From assembly GCA_964566075.1 (NCBI GenBank), contig CAZMHJ010000003.1, forward strand, positions 1 through 49,030: a stretch of DNA of 49,030 nt, given 5' to 3'. Below, piece by piece: positions 26,259 to 35,707 of this stretch (its first letter is position 1; every line of letters begins with the position of its first letter). The DNA is from CAZMHJ01 sp964566075. Its GTDB lineage: Bacteria > Patescibacteriota > Saccharimonadia > Saccharimonadales > CAIOMD01. Below the pieces are notes generated by a model, which was not told the DNA's origin, did no database searches, and was given only the letters and a program-made list of their open reading frames with translations. Made by a program: the position numbers and the translations under genes.

Positions 26259-27121
26259 GCGAGTACACCTACTAAGGCTGTAGCCGCACAAAAAGCGAGT
26301 AGAACTATCAGTGAGAACATAAAAACTGATCGTGCCCAGACTTTTTCGGTTTGCTTTGCGATTGGGGTAAGAGTTTTACGCATCCAGGCCGCACAGACTG
26401 CAATTAATATAAGCGCGTACCACCAAGGTGCATAATCAAAATACGCCATGTATGCACTACTAAGTGCAAACAAAACAATATACACCAGTATCTGCTGGCG
26501 CGTTGCGGCAATACTTCGTACTGCAGGTAATACCGGTATGTGTGCCGCTCGGTAGTCTTTTAACCGATAAATTGCAATGGCATAAAAATGCGCCATCTGC
26601 CAAAAGGCCATCATAAAAAATAAGATAATGCTTGCGTGTGTAATAGTGCCTGTAGCCGCCGTAAAGCCAGCAAGCGGAGGAGTAGACCCCGAAATGGTGC
26701 CAACGAGCGTTCCGTAACTACCGGCGCGTTTAGCCCACGCATAGAGCACTACGTAGTCAAGCACCCCAACCGCTCCTATTAATACGGTCACAAAGTTCGT
26801 TTGTGCAAGCAGTACAAAGCCGAGTAACAGTAACAGTGTGCCATACAAAAGCGCCTGTTGCACGCTGACAGCTCCGGTAACCAGAGCTCGTTTTTTGGTA
26901 CGCTCCATTTTTGCATCGATAAACCTATCGGTGATGTTATTAAATACACAGGCGCCTGCCATAACAAAACCAGTACCGAAAATAACTGCAAAAAAAGCTT
27001 TCATATCAAATGATGCAACGGTTAATCCGTACAAAAAACCCGCGATAACAGCAATGCTATTGCCGTACACAATGCCTGGTTTAGCAAGCCTGTAATACGT
27101 TTTTACAACCGACTGTTTAAT
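26243..27121 (-). CDS. cyoE: heme O synthase (protoheme IX farnesyltransferase), probable ATT start
   Basis: UbiA-family prenyltransferase that farnesylates heme b to heme O for the bo3 oxidase. The NDxxDxxxD-type motif appears as NNITDRFIDAKM, with a second DYRAAH region; about eight helices. A GTG at 27070 cuts off conserved N-terminal residues. Reading upstream in frame gives KQSVVKTYYRLAKPGI, which matches the family, and the only candidate start is ATT 27121-27119, overlapping the cyoD stop, with GAGGG eight bases upstream. The frame is closed by TAA just before, so an ATG start is impossible. Length from ATT is 292 residues. Confidence 0.88.
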   Translation of the reverse strand: MKQSVVKTYYRLAKPGIVYGNSIAVIAGFLYGLTVASFDMKAFFAVIFGTGFVMAGACVFNNITDRFIDAKMERTKKRALVTGAVSVQQALLYGTLLLLLGFVLLAQTNFVTVLIGAVGVLDYVVLYAWAKRAGSYGTLVGTISGSTPPLAGFTAATGTITHASIILFFMMAFWQMAHFYAIAIYRLKDYRAAHIPVLPAVRSIAATRQQILVYIVLFALSSAYMAYFDYAPWWYALILIAVCAAWMRKTLTPIAKQTEKVWARSVFMFSLIVLLAFCAATALVGVLAYFLP

Positions 27122-27512
27122 GATTTACACCCTCGTCATGAATAATAAAACTGTCTGTTTGTTCTGGGGTCATATTGGCGTGCGTGTAGTCGAGGTTTGC
27201 CATAATCCATAATGTACCAGCTACTACGATAGCAACAATCAAACCAGTAAAGAGCAGGGCATATAAATTCCACTTTGGTTTGTTTTCTTTACCTAAGTGC
27301 AAAAAGAACACCAGCTGTACAACCAGTTGTACCATGGCAAATGCCATAATAAAGGCAACCAAAAAACGATGGCTTATAGCCGTGTGCCCAGAAGTAACAT
27401 GCCGATTTACAAAATAATACACCACGAGCGTACAAATAACCGATAGGCCAAAGCCGATGATATACGAATAGAGTTGCGGACTTTTAAGTGGTTGTGGTTT
27501 TGTGGTTTCCAT
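27117..27512 (-). CDS. cyoD: cytochrome bo3 quinol oxidase subunit IV
   Basis: 131-residue small subunit with three membrane helices; typical segments are YSYIIGFGLSVICTLVVYYFV and the conserved MAFAMVQLVVQLVFFLHLG ... ENKPKWN. One base separates it from cyoC. Its stop overlaps the proposed ATT start of cyoE. Confidence 0.95.
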   Translation of the reverse strand: METTKPQPLKSPQLYSYIIGFGLSVICTLVVYYFVNRHVTSGHTAISHRFLVAFIMAFAMVQLVVQLVFFLHLGKENKPKWNLYALLFTGLIVAIVVAGTLWIMANLDYTHANMTPEQTDSFIIHDEGVNH

Positions 27513-27513
27513 C

Positions 27514-28104
27514 TTATAACGCTCCTATCATATAGACGACCGAGAAAATGAATATCCAAACGATATCTAAAAAGTGCCAAAATAGGCTAAACAAAGTTAG
27601 TCGTTTAACATTGCTACCGACAAGACCTTTTTTAAGAACAAATAAGAACAAGATTATCATCCAAAGTAGACCAACCGTAACGTGCAATCCGTGTGTTCCT
27701 ACTAATGTAAAATAACCCGACATAAAGGCGCTTGATGTCCAGCTGTGGCCTTCGTTGGCGAGCTTTGCGAACTCAACGAGCTCCATTGCCACGAAACTTG
27801 CACCTAACACCGCCGTTACACCAAGCCACACAAGCACTTGTTTAGCGTTATTGCGATGCGCAGCCAAAAGGGCTATCCCACTCGTAAAGCTGCTTGTAAG
27901 TAGTAACATGGTTTCGGCAAGCACATACGGCAAGCTAAAAAGCTCACTCGAATCTGGCCCACCATTGGTATTGTTTTTAAGTACTAAATAGGTAGCAAAC
28001 AAGACCGAAAACAAAATACAGTCAGTCATAATATACAGCCAGAATCCAAGCTGACTCTTAGAAAAATCTTCTTGGTGACGTGCTTGCACGTTTACGCCCT
28101 TCAT
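27514..28104 (-). CDS. cyoC: cytochrome bo3 quinol oxidase subunit III
   Basis: 196 residues with five membrane helices, the short COX3 form used by quinol oxidases. Seen are GFWLYIMTDCILFSVLFATYLVL, TSSFTSGIALLAAHRN, and GTHGLHVTVGLLW, typical of the family. Overlaps cyoB by four bases (ATGA). Confidence 0.95.
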   Translation of the reverse strand: MKGVNVQARHQEDFSKSQLGFWLYIMTDCILFSVLFATYLVLKNNTNGGPDSSELFSLPYVLAETMLLLTSSFTSGIALLAAHRNNAKQVLVWLGVTAVLGASFVAMELVEFAKLANEGHSWTSSAFMSGYFTLVGTHGLHVTVGLLWMIILFLFVLKKGLVGSNVKRLTLFSLFWHFLDIVWIFIFSVVYMIGAL

Positions 28105-30083
28105 ACGGCTACTCCTCGCTTTGCCTCGGTTGCACGAACTTCGGCTGCTGAAACCATATATTCTGGTTCATCATTCATTGCGCGCAAAATCGCTGTTACA
28201 ACTATTGCCAGCAAGCTGATTGCAGCCAACCAAACAATGTGCCAAATAGCGGCAAAGGCAAATGTAAAGGCAAAACCCGCAATAAACATACCAGCTGGCG
28301 TATTTTTTGGCAGTAAAATCGACGTGTAGTGTGGTTTTTTCGTTTGAGGGCTCTTTTTATCTACCCAGAACTGGTCTATGGCGGTTACCGTAGGTATTAC
28401 AGCAAAATTATATACTGGCGCAGGTGATGCGGTAGACCATTCAAGCGTGCGGCCATCCCACGGATCACCAGTGGTATCTCTAAGCGCTTTACGATTACGA
28501 AAGCTTACAAATACTTGTAAGAGTTGTAAGACAACCCCAAAGCCGATAATCATAACGCCAATGCCAGCAACGATAAATAGTCCTTGCCAACCCATGCTTG
28601 CATCGTAATGATCAAGCCGGCGAGTTGCGCCCATAAAGCCCAAAATATACAGTGGGATAAAGGCGACTGCAAAACCAATAATCCAAGCCCATGCTGCTAA
28701 TTTGCCCAACCGTTCGTTGAGTTTAAAGCCAAAGACTTTCGGGAACCAGTATGTTAAGCCTGCAAAGTAGCCAAAAACAACACCACCAATAATCATGTTA
28801 TGAAAATGAGCGACCAAAAACAGACTATTGTGTAGCTGAAAATCAACCGGTGGCACGGCCATTAGCACCCCAGTCACTCCACCAATCGTAAAGGTAACGA
28901 CAAAGCCCATAAACCACAGCATACTGCTCGTAAATTTAATGCGGCCTTTATACATCGTAAACAGCCAGTTAAAGACTTTAACACCCGTCGGTATGGCAAT
29001 AATCATGGTCATAACCCCAAAGAACGCATTCACATTAGCGCCGGCACCCATCGTAAAGAAGTGGTGTAGCCAAACAACGAACGACAAGAATGTTATCGCA
29101 ATAATCGCCACCACCATAGAGGTATATCCAAACAGACGTTTTTTGCTAAAGGTCGATACGATTTCAGAAAATATACCAAATGCCGGCAGAATTAATATGT
29201 AGACTTCGGGGTGGCCCCAGGCCCAAATCAGATTTACGTATAACATTGGATTACCGCCTGCGAGCGAAGTAAAGAAGTGCATACCAAACGTACGGTCAAG
29301 CGTAAGTAGCGCAAGTGTAGCTGTTAAAATTGGGAACGAAATGACAACTAACACCATACTGCCAAACACACTCCAGGCAAACAGTGGCATGCGCATCATT
29401 TTCATTCCTGGTGCACGCATTTTTAGTATGGTTACTAAAAAGTTAATGCCCGATAACATAGACCCAATACCCGCAATTTGGATACTCCAAATCCAGTAAT
29501 CAACGCCAACGCCAGGGCTATATTGCAGCTCAGATAATGGCGGATACGCCAGCCAGCCTGTTGCAGCAAACTCGCCACCAACTACGAGCGATATATTTAT
29601 GAGCGCCGCACCGGCAGCGTACAGCCAAAAACTCATTGAATTTAAAAACGGAAACGCCACATCGCGCGAGCCAAGCTGGAGTGGTAGTACTAAGTTGATA
29701 ATGCCAAACATTAGCCCCATAGCCACAAAGAAAATCATGAGTGTACCATGCGCTGTAAATATCTGCTGAAAATGGTCAGAATTAAGTAAGCCTGGGTGGG
29801 CGCCCACAGATATCGCTTGCTGAATACGCATCAGCACGGCATCGCCAAAACCACGGAGTAACATGACCACCGCAACCAAAATATACATGATACCGATTTT
29901 TTTATGGTCTACGGTTGTTAACCATTCGCGCCACAGCCAACCCCATTTTTTAAAGACCGTTAGCAAAATAACAATTGCTAGTGCGCCAAAGATCATTGCT
30001 AATTTGCCACCCATTAGCACTGGGCCATCAGCAGGTAATTTGCTCTGAATTGTTTCAAGTAGTGAGCCTACTAATGTAATCAT
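28101..30083 (-). CDS. cyoB: cytochrome bo3 quinol oxidase subunit I
   Basis: 660-residue heme-copper oxidase core. Heme and copper ligands are present: HGTLMIFF, GHPEVYILILPAFG (CuB His cross-linked to Tyr), WLHHFFTMG (CuB His pair) and AHFHNMIIGG (heme ligands). The D-channel residues lie in INLVLPLQLGSRDVAFPFLN, and the K-channel Lys in IPTGVKVFNW. The quinol site residues equivalent to E. coli Arg71/Asp75/His98/Gln101 are kept in RGFGD and DHFQQIFTAHG, so ubiquinol-type oxidation with proton pumping (A-type) is well supported. Overlaps cyoA and cyoC. Confidence 0.97.
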   Translation of the reverse strand: MITLVGSLLETIQSKLPADGPVLMGGKLAMIFGALAIVILLTVFKKWGWLWREWLTTVDHKKIGIMYILVAVVMLLRGFGDAVLMRIQQAISVGAHPGLLNSDHFQQIFTAHGTLMIFFVAMGLMFGIINLVLPLQLGSRDVAFPFLNSMSFWLYAAGAALINISLVVGGEFAATGWLAYPPLSELQYSPGVGVDYWIWSIQIAGIGSMLSGINFLVTILKMRAPGMKMMRMPLFAWSVFGSMVLVVISFPILTATLALLTLDRTFGMHFFTSLAGGNPMLYVNLIWAWGHPEVYILILPAFGIFSEIVSTFSKKRLFGYTSMVVAIIAITFLSFVVWLHHFFTMGAGANVNAFFGVMTMIIAIPTGVKVFNWLFTMYKGRIKFTSSMLWFMGFVVTFTIGGVTGVLMAVPPVDFQLHNSLFLVAHFHNMIIGGVVFGYFAGLTYWFPKVFGFKLNERLGKLAAWAWIIGFAVAFIPLYILGFMGATRRLDHYDASMGWQGLFIVAGIGVMIIGFGVVLQLLQVFVSFRNRKALRDTTGDPWDGRTLEWSTASPAPVYNFAVIPTVTAIDQFWVDKKSPQTKKPHYTSILLPKNTPAGMFIAGFAFTFAFAAIWHIVWLAAISLLAIVVTAILRAMNDEPEYMVSAAEVRATEAKRGVAV

Positions 30084-30991
30084 TCTTGTACCACCTCATG
30101 TGTATGTTCAGCGCCACCTGTGTGCAGCATATATTTCATGACAATCGTATCATATAACCCTGGTTCAACTGAGCTATAAACAGATACCGGGTTGTTCTTA
30201 CTTGGCTCAGCCAGGCTTTCATATGTTTCGTGGTTAAGCGAGTCCGGAGAGTCTTTGACAGAATCAACCCAACGATTAAAGTCAGATTCAGCACTCGCAT
30301 TGGCAGTAAATTGCATACCCGCAAAACCAGAACCACTTAAGTTGGCTGACACTCCATGATAATTACCAGCTGACGTTGCCATTAGGTGTAGCTGAGTTGA
30401 CATACCGCTCATAGCATATATCTGGCCACCAAGTTGTGGTATCCAAAACGAGTTCATTGGCGCGTCAGAGGTAATCATAAATTGGACTGGCCGGTTGATT
30501 GGCATCTCGACATAATTTACCGTTGCAATGTCTTGATCAGGGTAAATAAACAGCCACTTCCACTGCAACGCAACTACCTGAATAGTCAGTGGTTTTTTGT
30601 CAGATTTGAGTGGTCTGAACGGGTCAAGGTAGTGGCTGGAACGCCATGTCACGACAGATAGTATTGCAATTAAAAGTATCGGTATTGCCCACCAGACGAG
30701 TTCAAACTTTTTGTTATGATCCCATTCTGGTTCGTAATCAGCTTTTTTATTCGTCTCACGATATTTTGTACTAATAAATATAAGTAGTATAAACACCGGT
30801 ACAACTACAAATATGCTCAAGAAAACACCAAAAAGTAATAAGTCTTTTTGCTGTTGGCCAATAGTACCTTTTGGTTGCAATACCGCAAAGTTAGCATCAC
30901 GCAAAAACCAAGCTGCAGCGGCAATGGCTGCGAGCGCCAAAACTATCCCTCCTATTAGTTTCGCGTGTTTTCGCATCGTTACAAAAATCAT
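30080..30991 (-). CDS. cyoA: cytochrome bo3 quinol oxidase subunit II
   Basis: 303 residues: two N-terminal membrane helices after a short leader, then the cupredoxin domain (VVALQWKWLFIYP, MNSFWIPQLGGQIYAM) and COX_ARM. The Cys/His/Met ligands for the CuA centre are missing, as expected for a quinol oxidase. A typical lipobox is not seen. Start could be ATG 30991 or ATG 30976; neither has a clear ribosome binding site. First gene of cyoABCDE. Confidence 0.95.
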   Translation of the reverse strand: MIFVTMRKHAKLIGGIVLALAAIAAAAWFLRDANFAVLQPKGTIGQQQKDLLLFGVFLSIFVVVPVFILLIFISTKYRETNKKADYEPEWDHNKKFELVWWAIPILLIAILSVVTWRSSHYLDPFRPLKSDKKPLTIQVVALQWKWLFIYPDQDIATVNYVEMPINRPVQFMITSDAPMNSFWIPQLGGQIYAMSGMSTQLHLMATSAGNYHGVSANLSGSGFAGMQFTANASAESDFNRWVDSVKDSPDSLNHETYESLAEPSKNNPVSVYSSVEPGLYDTIVMKYMLHTGGAEHTHEVVQE

Positions 30992-31080
30992 AGCACGTCA
31001 TACCATAAGCACGATAGCGAAACACTTAACTTTTTCTCATGATAGGTCCATACTATATAAGTACATAAGGGAGTATATGA

Positions 31081-31731
31081 GTGTATAGCGAAGATATTGC
31101 TTTAGTATTAGAAAAACGTGATGTGGTGGGCAAGGGGCTTGGTAAGCTCAAGGCAGCAGGCAAAGTACCAGCTGTTATCCATCGCCCTGGCAAAGACTCG
31201 CTCGTAGTAGCGGGCTTACAAACTGATGTAGATAAAGTTATTAAAAAGGCAGGTAAGCACCACCCAGTGCAAATTACCGTTGGTTCAGACAAATTGTTAA
31301 CCATTATTAAGGAGGTTGATTTAGACCCAGCAAAACGCACACTTCGTCATGTTGTGTTTGGTGCAATTAACCAAAACGAAAAGGTGCATACCGATGTACC
31401 AGTAGAGCTCATTGGCGAAGCACCGGCACTTAAGGCAGCCTTGCTTGTCCATCAAAACCTTGAGGTTTTTGAAATTAGCGCACTGCCAAAAGACCTACCC
31501 GATAGCATTAAAGTATCTGTCGAAGGTTTAGTAGAAGTTGGTGACAAAATTAACGTTGGTGATATAAAACCACCTGCTGGTATCGAAATTTTAGATGATC
31601 CAGAACACCCAGTTGTCACTGTTGATGCGCCACATGTCCAGGCCGAAGAGCCAGAAGAATCACCAGCCGAACAAGAAGCCGCAGCCATTGCTGAAATCAG
31701 CGAAGAAGCCACTGAAGATAAAGCAGAGTAA
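31081..31731 (+). CDS. rplY: 50S ribosomal protein L25 (CTC/TL5 form)
   Basis: 216-residue 5S rRNA-binding protein. N-terminal L25 domain (about residues 5-95) with RDVVGKGLGKLKAAGKVPAVIHRPGK, then the C-terminal TL5 domain (about 100-185) with VPVELIGEAPALKAALLVHQNLEVFEISALPKDLP. Acidic Glu-rich tail. GTG start at 31081 with AAGGGAG seven bases upstream; an ATG three bases earlier (31078) is out of frame and stops at once. Confidence 0.95.
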   Translation: MYSEDIALVLEKRDVVGKGLGKLKAAGKVPAVIHRPGKDSLVVAGLQTDVDKVIKKAGKHHPVQITVGSDKLLTIIKEVDLDPAKRTLRHVVFGAINQNEKVHTDVPVELIGEAPALKAALLVHQNLEVFEISALPKDLPDSIKVSVEGLVEVGDKINVGDIKPPAGIEILDDPEHPVVTVDAPHVQAEEPEESPAEQEAAAIAEISEEATEDKAE

Positions 31732-31746
31732 TAGTCTGCAACATAT

Positions 31747-31774
31747 TTGAAATTACTGCATTATATGGTAATAT
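31747..31774 (+). promoter_or_regulatory. sigma70-like promoter of the two-gene unit at 31804
   Basis: TTGAAA (31747-31752), 16-base spacer, TAATAT (31769-31774), followed by a short leader with GAGGT about eight bases before ATG 31804. Confidence 0.55.
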
Positions 31775-31803
31775 AGTGCTAAATATTTAATGAGGTATTA
31801 CCT

Positions 31804-32166
31804 ATGTCAGATTCTGTTAGCCCTAGCTACGAACGATGCATTGCATCATATACTGAGATAATTGGTCGCGGTTCAGAAATTGACCCAAAGCAAATGTTAA
31901 TGGCTCTTTCTATGATTATTCGTTCAGGCTCACAGGAGCTTACCATTGAGCAAGCACCAAAATATGCTGCTGATACCATCGCAAAGTGCCGTGGCGCACT
32001 AGCACTTAACGTTGCCGGCATGATTCAACCGCCTTTTGACGAAGGCGATGCAAGTGTAATCGAAAATCATATTGTTACACTTGGTAGATACCTACCAGAA
32101 CAAGAAAACACCGCCGCAGCACCAACAAACGACCGCAAGATAGACACCGACGGCCGTAAAGCCTAA
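31804..32166 (+). CDS. unrecognised 120-residue protein
   Basis: Soluble, mainly helical protein. Residues 10-60 look like two or three amphipathic helices (ASYTEIIGRGSEIDPKQMLMALSMIIRSG), and the tail from about 95 is disordered and charged (TNDRKIDTDGRKA). No motif recognised. It is 16 bases upstream of the 747-residue gene and shares its promoter, so the two products probably work together. Confidence 0.7.
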   Translation: MSDSVSPSYERCIASYTEIIGRGSEIDPKQMLMALSMIIRSGSQELTIEQAPKYAADTIAKCRGALALNVAGMIQPPFDEGDASVIENHIVTLGRYLPEQENTAAAPTNDRKIDTDGRKA

Positions 32167-32182
32167 TAGAAAACGACTTAAC

Positions 32183-34426
32183 ATGAGTGAACTCCACACC
32201 ATTGAAGCTCATGTAGTAAGTAATATAAAAGACGAGCGAATTGCTACTGACATTCCTGAATGTCCGCTCAGCAGCGAGGCTCGTCGTTTTATTTTAAGTC
32301 AGTGCCCAATCGTTATTACCGCACCGTATACCGACCAGCAGAGCTTGCCGTTTACACAACCAGCCGATGTGTCCGGTACCATACTTGCAGACTTACATTT
32401 AAAGCAAACTTCGGGAGTACATAACCGGTCATTCGAGCTAAAAGGCCCACCGGTAGACACCCTTTGGCACGACGAATATGGCAATGAATATTCGTCTATA
32501 ACCTTAAAAGGCAATAACTTTTCAAACCCGGGGGTTATCCAAACGTTAACTGCAACTGATGGATTCATAGCTTGGGGTCTGCAAGAAAGCAAAATTATCG
32601 AGCGAGTAATAAAAGCATCTAATGTAATGCGTGCTCGTGGTATTGGGACCGAATTTATCATGGGGTTAGCAGAACCAAAAGCGTATGCGTGGCCAACCCA
32701 TGGTTTTGATGCCTGCGCCTACGAAATGATTCCGCTGGCTGATTATAAGGCCCGAATTGTTGCATCATTCTGGAAATCTTTAGATGAAAAACAACGCCAA
32801 GAACTTGATTTTACAGAGGTACTAGACAGTTTTAACGATAAAACGTTTTTTGTTTCTATGCGCGCAACCGATACCCCATATCGACTCGGCGATGTACATT
32901 GGGATCCAGCTATGGATGTACAAAATCGTAAAGATGTCTACGATCACATAAATGTTGAACGCGTTAAGCAGGGCGAACAGCCACTTAACCCAAATTCAAT
33001 GGATGATTGGTCCGTATATGTAATTAACTATTTAGCGCCAAAACTTGCGCAGAATCTTGGTAAGCTTCACCCTGATTTAGCGCATCGGTTTTTGCATGCC
33101 GATAATATTACGGCACTTGGTAGTATTGTGGATAACGATAGTGTGCATGGTGATGCACTGGGTTTGGGCGACGAACCAATAACAGCACAAGATCGTGCGC
33201 GTGATATTTTAGATGCTTTAAATTCACTACATCTATTACTCCCTTTAAATAAGTCGAGTGAACAGATTGAACTACTTGCTGGCTTCATTGAAACGTATTT
33301 TGTAACGCTCGAAAGCGCCATCCAAGATGATATAAAAACTCGCACCATTTTGTCGGATATTATGTATGAGCTTTACAGGGCAAAACCAATTGTGAGTATT
33401 CCATTTGAGATACCTAGAAACAAAATCATTGATATTTTTGGCGCCACTTTTTATGGTACCTATTTTAGAGCGGACACTGAAGTTTCACGTAGGTTCTCTG
33501 AATTTAGCCAGGCATATTTAGGATCATTAGACACTTTTGTTAATCAGCATAAAACTGAACTTTTTGAAGCGATGCAACAGTACCTTGGCGTCGTCGCACA
33601 GGCAATTATTGAAGAATATTCGTTACAACTAGATACGGTAGAACCAGGCAATGGTAAAACAGTCTTTGATTCGTTTAAAAAAGATACTAGTGTTTCGGCT
33701 GCATATGATGAACTAACCGTCAAATTGACACAGGTGATGCAAATTTTGCTTAGCACCCATTGGGGCAAATTATTTGATCAGTATTTCACTGGTAGCGACA
33801 CATCTGACAGCGAACACGAACGTGGTAATTTATATGATGCATACGTGTGGCAACAGACACTGCAGGTAGAAAAACTCGCATACTCATTAATCCCAGAGTT
33901 GCTTGAATATTACCAATCCGAACTAATCGACTTAGCCGAATGCACCGTTGCAATGTCAGCATTCCCCGAATACGAAAGTACTCCTTGTATTGGCCCAAAG
34001 CAGGGTTTTTTATGGCAAAGTACTACAGAAGTACCGTACGAAGTTGCAAATAAATACTTTGCAGATTTACACCCAGATGGTGAGTATGTTTCGCTCGATA
34101 CCGAAACAAACCCAATGTACATCACTGTTGTTGTGCCAAATGGTGACGAGCTACAAGAAGTCGTCAGTGATGGCGCTTTTAGTAGTACTTCCTATGAAAT
34201 TGATGGTACCAACGAAATAGAAATCACCATAGAGCAAGCCGATGATAGTAATCCGTTGTATGTAATGGTTATTACTAAAGACAGCGACAACCAAACTAAA
34301 GCAACCATGTATGTGCCAGCCCGATTTGCAGATAATCTAAACGATATACACAAAATAGGCTTAAAAAATATTGTTGCTCGCTTAAGCGCAAGTTCCGACG
34401 AAAAACAAGATTTAACGCTTTTTTAG
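32183..34426 (+). CDS. unrecognised 747-residue protein, possible kinase-like N-terminal half
   Basis: Large soluble protein of unknown family. The N-terminal half has spaced elements that could be a kinase-like fold: SSITLKGNN (Lys109, possible beta-3 lysine), an acidic helix GIGTEFIM (Glu157), a hinge-like CAYEMIPL, then FLHADNITALGSIVDND (His305, Asn308, Asp317), which resembles a catalytic loop with an acidic metal-binding residue. Residues 330-560 look helical; the final 150 residues look beta-rich (ITVVVPNGDELQEVV, IEITIEQADD). No membrane segments. It overlaps the convergent acyltransferase gene by four bases. The kinase reading is weak and should not be taken as an assignment. Confidence 0.6.
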   Translation: MSELHTIEAHVVSNIKDERIATDIPECPLSSEARRFILSQCPIVITAPYTDQQSLPFTQPADVSGTILADLHLKQTSGVHNRSFELKGPPVDTLWHDEYGNEYSSITLKGNNFSNPGVIQTLTATDGFIAWGLQESKIIERVIKASNVMRARGIGTEFIMGLAEPKAYAWPTHGFDACAYEMIPLADYKARIVASFWKSLDEKQRQELDFTEVLDSFNDKTFFVSMRATDTPYRLGDVHWDPAMDVQNRKDVYDHINVERVKQGEQPLNPNSMDDWSVYVINYLAPKLAQNLGKLHPDLAHRFLHADNITALGSIVDNDSVHGDALGLGDEPITAQDRARDILDALNSLHLLLPLNKSSEQIELLAGFIETYFVTLESAIQDDIKTRTILSDIMYELYRAKPIVSIPFEIPRNKIIDIFGATFYGTYFRADTEVSRRFSEFSQAYLGSLDTFVNQHKTELFEAMQQYLGVVAQAIIEEYSLQLDTVEPGNGKTVFDSFKKDTSVSAAYDELTVKLTQVMQILLSTHWGKLFDQYFTGSDTSDSEHERGNLYDAYVWQQTLQVEKLAYSLIPELLEYYQSELIDLAECTVAMSAFPEYESTPCIGPKQGFLWQSTTEVPYEVANKYFADLHPDGEYVSLDTETNPMYITVVVPNGDELQEVVSDGAFSSTSYEIDGTNEIEITIEQADDSNPLYVMVITKDSDNQTKATMYVPARFADNLNDIHKIGLKNIVARLSASSDEKQDLTLF

Positions 34427-35193
34427 CTGTTGAGTACGTCGACAGCGTGTTGGAGTTTGCGTTGTAGGTCACCGGTAAGGTGTGCTGTTGTTTCGTCACC
34501 CGTAACCACAATTGGTTCGCCAAAGTAAACCTCTGGGCCGCGCACTTTTAGTGAGGTATTCGCGTAACTTAGTGCGGTTGGTAAAATTAGCGGTCTCACA
34601 CCGAGCTCACAGGCTTTTAGGGCGATTTTTGCTACCCCGTGTTTTAAGTTCAATATCCGGGTTGGGTCGTTTTTGTTGCGCGTGCCTTCGGGTGATACAA
34701 CCATGTTGACACCGTTACTAAGTTGGGTGGCACAGGTATCTAGGTATGCTTCGGTGGCTTCTTTAAAAAGAGTAGGGTGACCACGGCCATCACGCTCGCG
34801 GAACACCGGCATCATACCAAGCCCTTCAAGTACCGACATAGGTAACGGCATTCTGCTTTTACCGTTAAAGTAATCTACTTTAGCGGGGATAATAACCCCT
34901 TGTTTTAGATTTCTACCCAATATTGGTACCGCCCACACACCAGCACCGAGTACGTATTGGTCATCCATGCGTAAATGGTTTGATGCATAAATAATAGGGT
35001 TACCGTTTTCTACGTGCTCGGTAAGCACTTTTTCGGTTTCGATATCTAACGGTGAGACCTCTGGGTTATAGACCGCTCGTAGAGCCGTTGCAGCAAGCTG
35101 AATTGTGCGCTTACTGGGCATATATTCTGCATAGTGTTCGTACAGTGCTTTGTAGTTTTCGAGTGTGTAATCTTCGCGCGATAGTTTGCTCAT
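34423..35193 (-). CDS. 1-acylglycerol-3-phosphate acyltransferase (PlsC-like)
   Basis: 256-residue lysophospholipid acyltransferase of the PlsC/LPLAT family. Motif I is IIYASNHLRMDDQYVL with HxxxxD, motif III is VSPEGTRNKND, and RGHPTLFKEA lies between. No strong membrane helix. It presumably makes phosphatidic acid from an acyl-CoA or acyl-ACP donor, which is notable because Patescibacteria often lack fatty-acid synthesis and scavenge lipids. Confidence 0.85.
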   Translation of the reverse strand: MSKLSREDYTLENYKALYEHYAEYMPSKRTIQLAATALRAVYNPEVSPLDIETEKVLTEHVENGNPIIYASNHLRMDDQYVLGAGVWAVPILGRNLKQGVIIPAKVDYFNGKSRMPLPMSVLEGLGMMPVFRERDGRGHPTLFKEATEAYLDTCATQLSNGVNMVVSPEGTRNKNDPTRILNLKHGVAKIALKACELGVRPLILPTALSYANTSLKVRGPEVYFGEPIVVTGDETTAHLTGDLQRKLQHAVDVLNS

Positions 35194-35319
35194 TAGGTGT
35201 TAATTGTAGCTAAATATATGTTTTTTCGCAACCATAACAAGTATTTGTCAAGTCTACAACATCTCGACTGCGTTATCAGGGGTTATACGTAATAATAAGG
35301 TGTAAACAGGAGACACGCC

Positions 35320-35649
35320 ATGTCACCAGAAATGCGCATTGCGCCCATCACACCAGAACAAGCTCGCGAAGAGCACTATATACCAGACGAAATCATGCAA
35401 ATCGTGAATGATTTATTAGCCGAACGCGGTGCATACAGCCGTTATATTACACTTTACCAAGACGAAATCGTAGAAAAAGCAATTGCAGCTGGTTTAAATC
35501 GGGGGGAGATATTTAGCAAGCACTGGTTAGATTTTGAGGATAAATATCGACAAGCCGGATGGGATGTGAAATATGATAGGCCGGCCTACAACGAAACGGG
35601 CAGGGAGGTATTCAGATTCAGTTTGCCCGGTACACGAGTAAGACGGTAG
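35320..35649 (+). CDS. unrecognised 109-residue protein
   Basis: Starts at ATG 35320 behind AGGAG. Soluble, charged, with Asp/Glu-rich N-terminal half (ITPEQAREEHYIPDEIMQIV), a Gly-containing helical middle (AIAAGLNRGEIFSKHWLDFEDKYR) and a basic C-terminus. No motif recognised. Confidence 0.65.
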   Translation: MSPEMRIAPITPEQAREEHYIPDEIMQIVNDLLAERGAYSRYITLYQDEIVEKAIAAGLNRGEIFSKHWLDFEDKYRQAGWDVKYDRPAYNETGREVFRFSLPGTRVRR

Positions 35650-35707
35650 GGAACTAAAGAACTTTTTTGCTTAATCGTTTGCAAAATATGTGATATATTG
35701 TAAAGCT

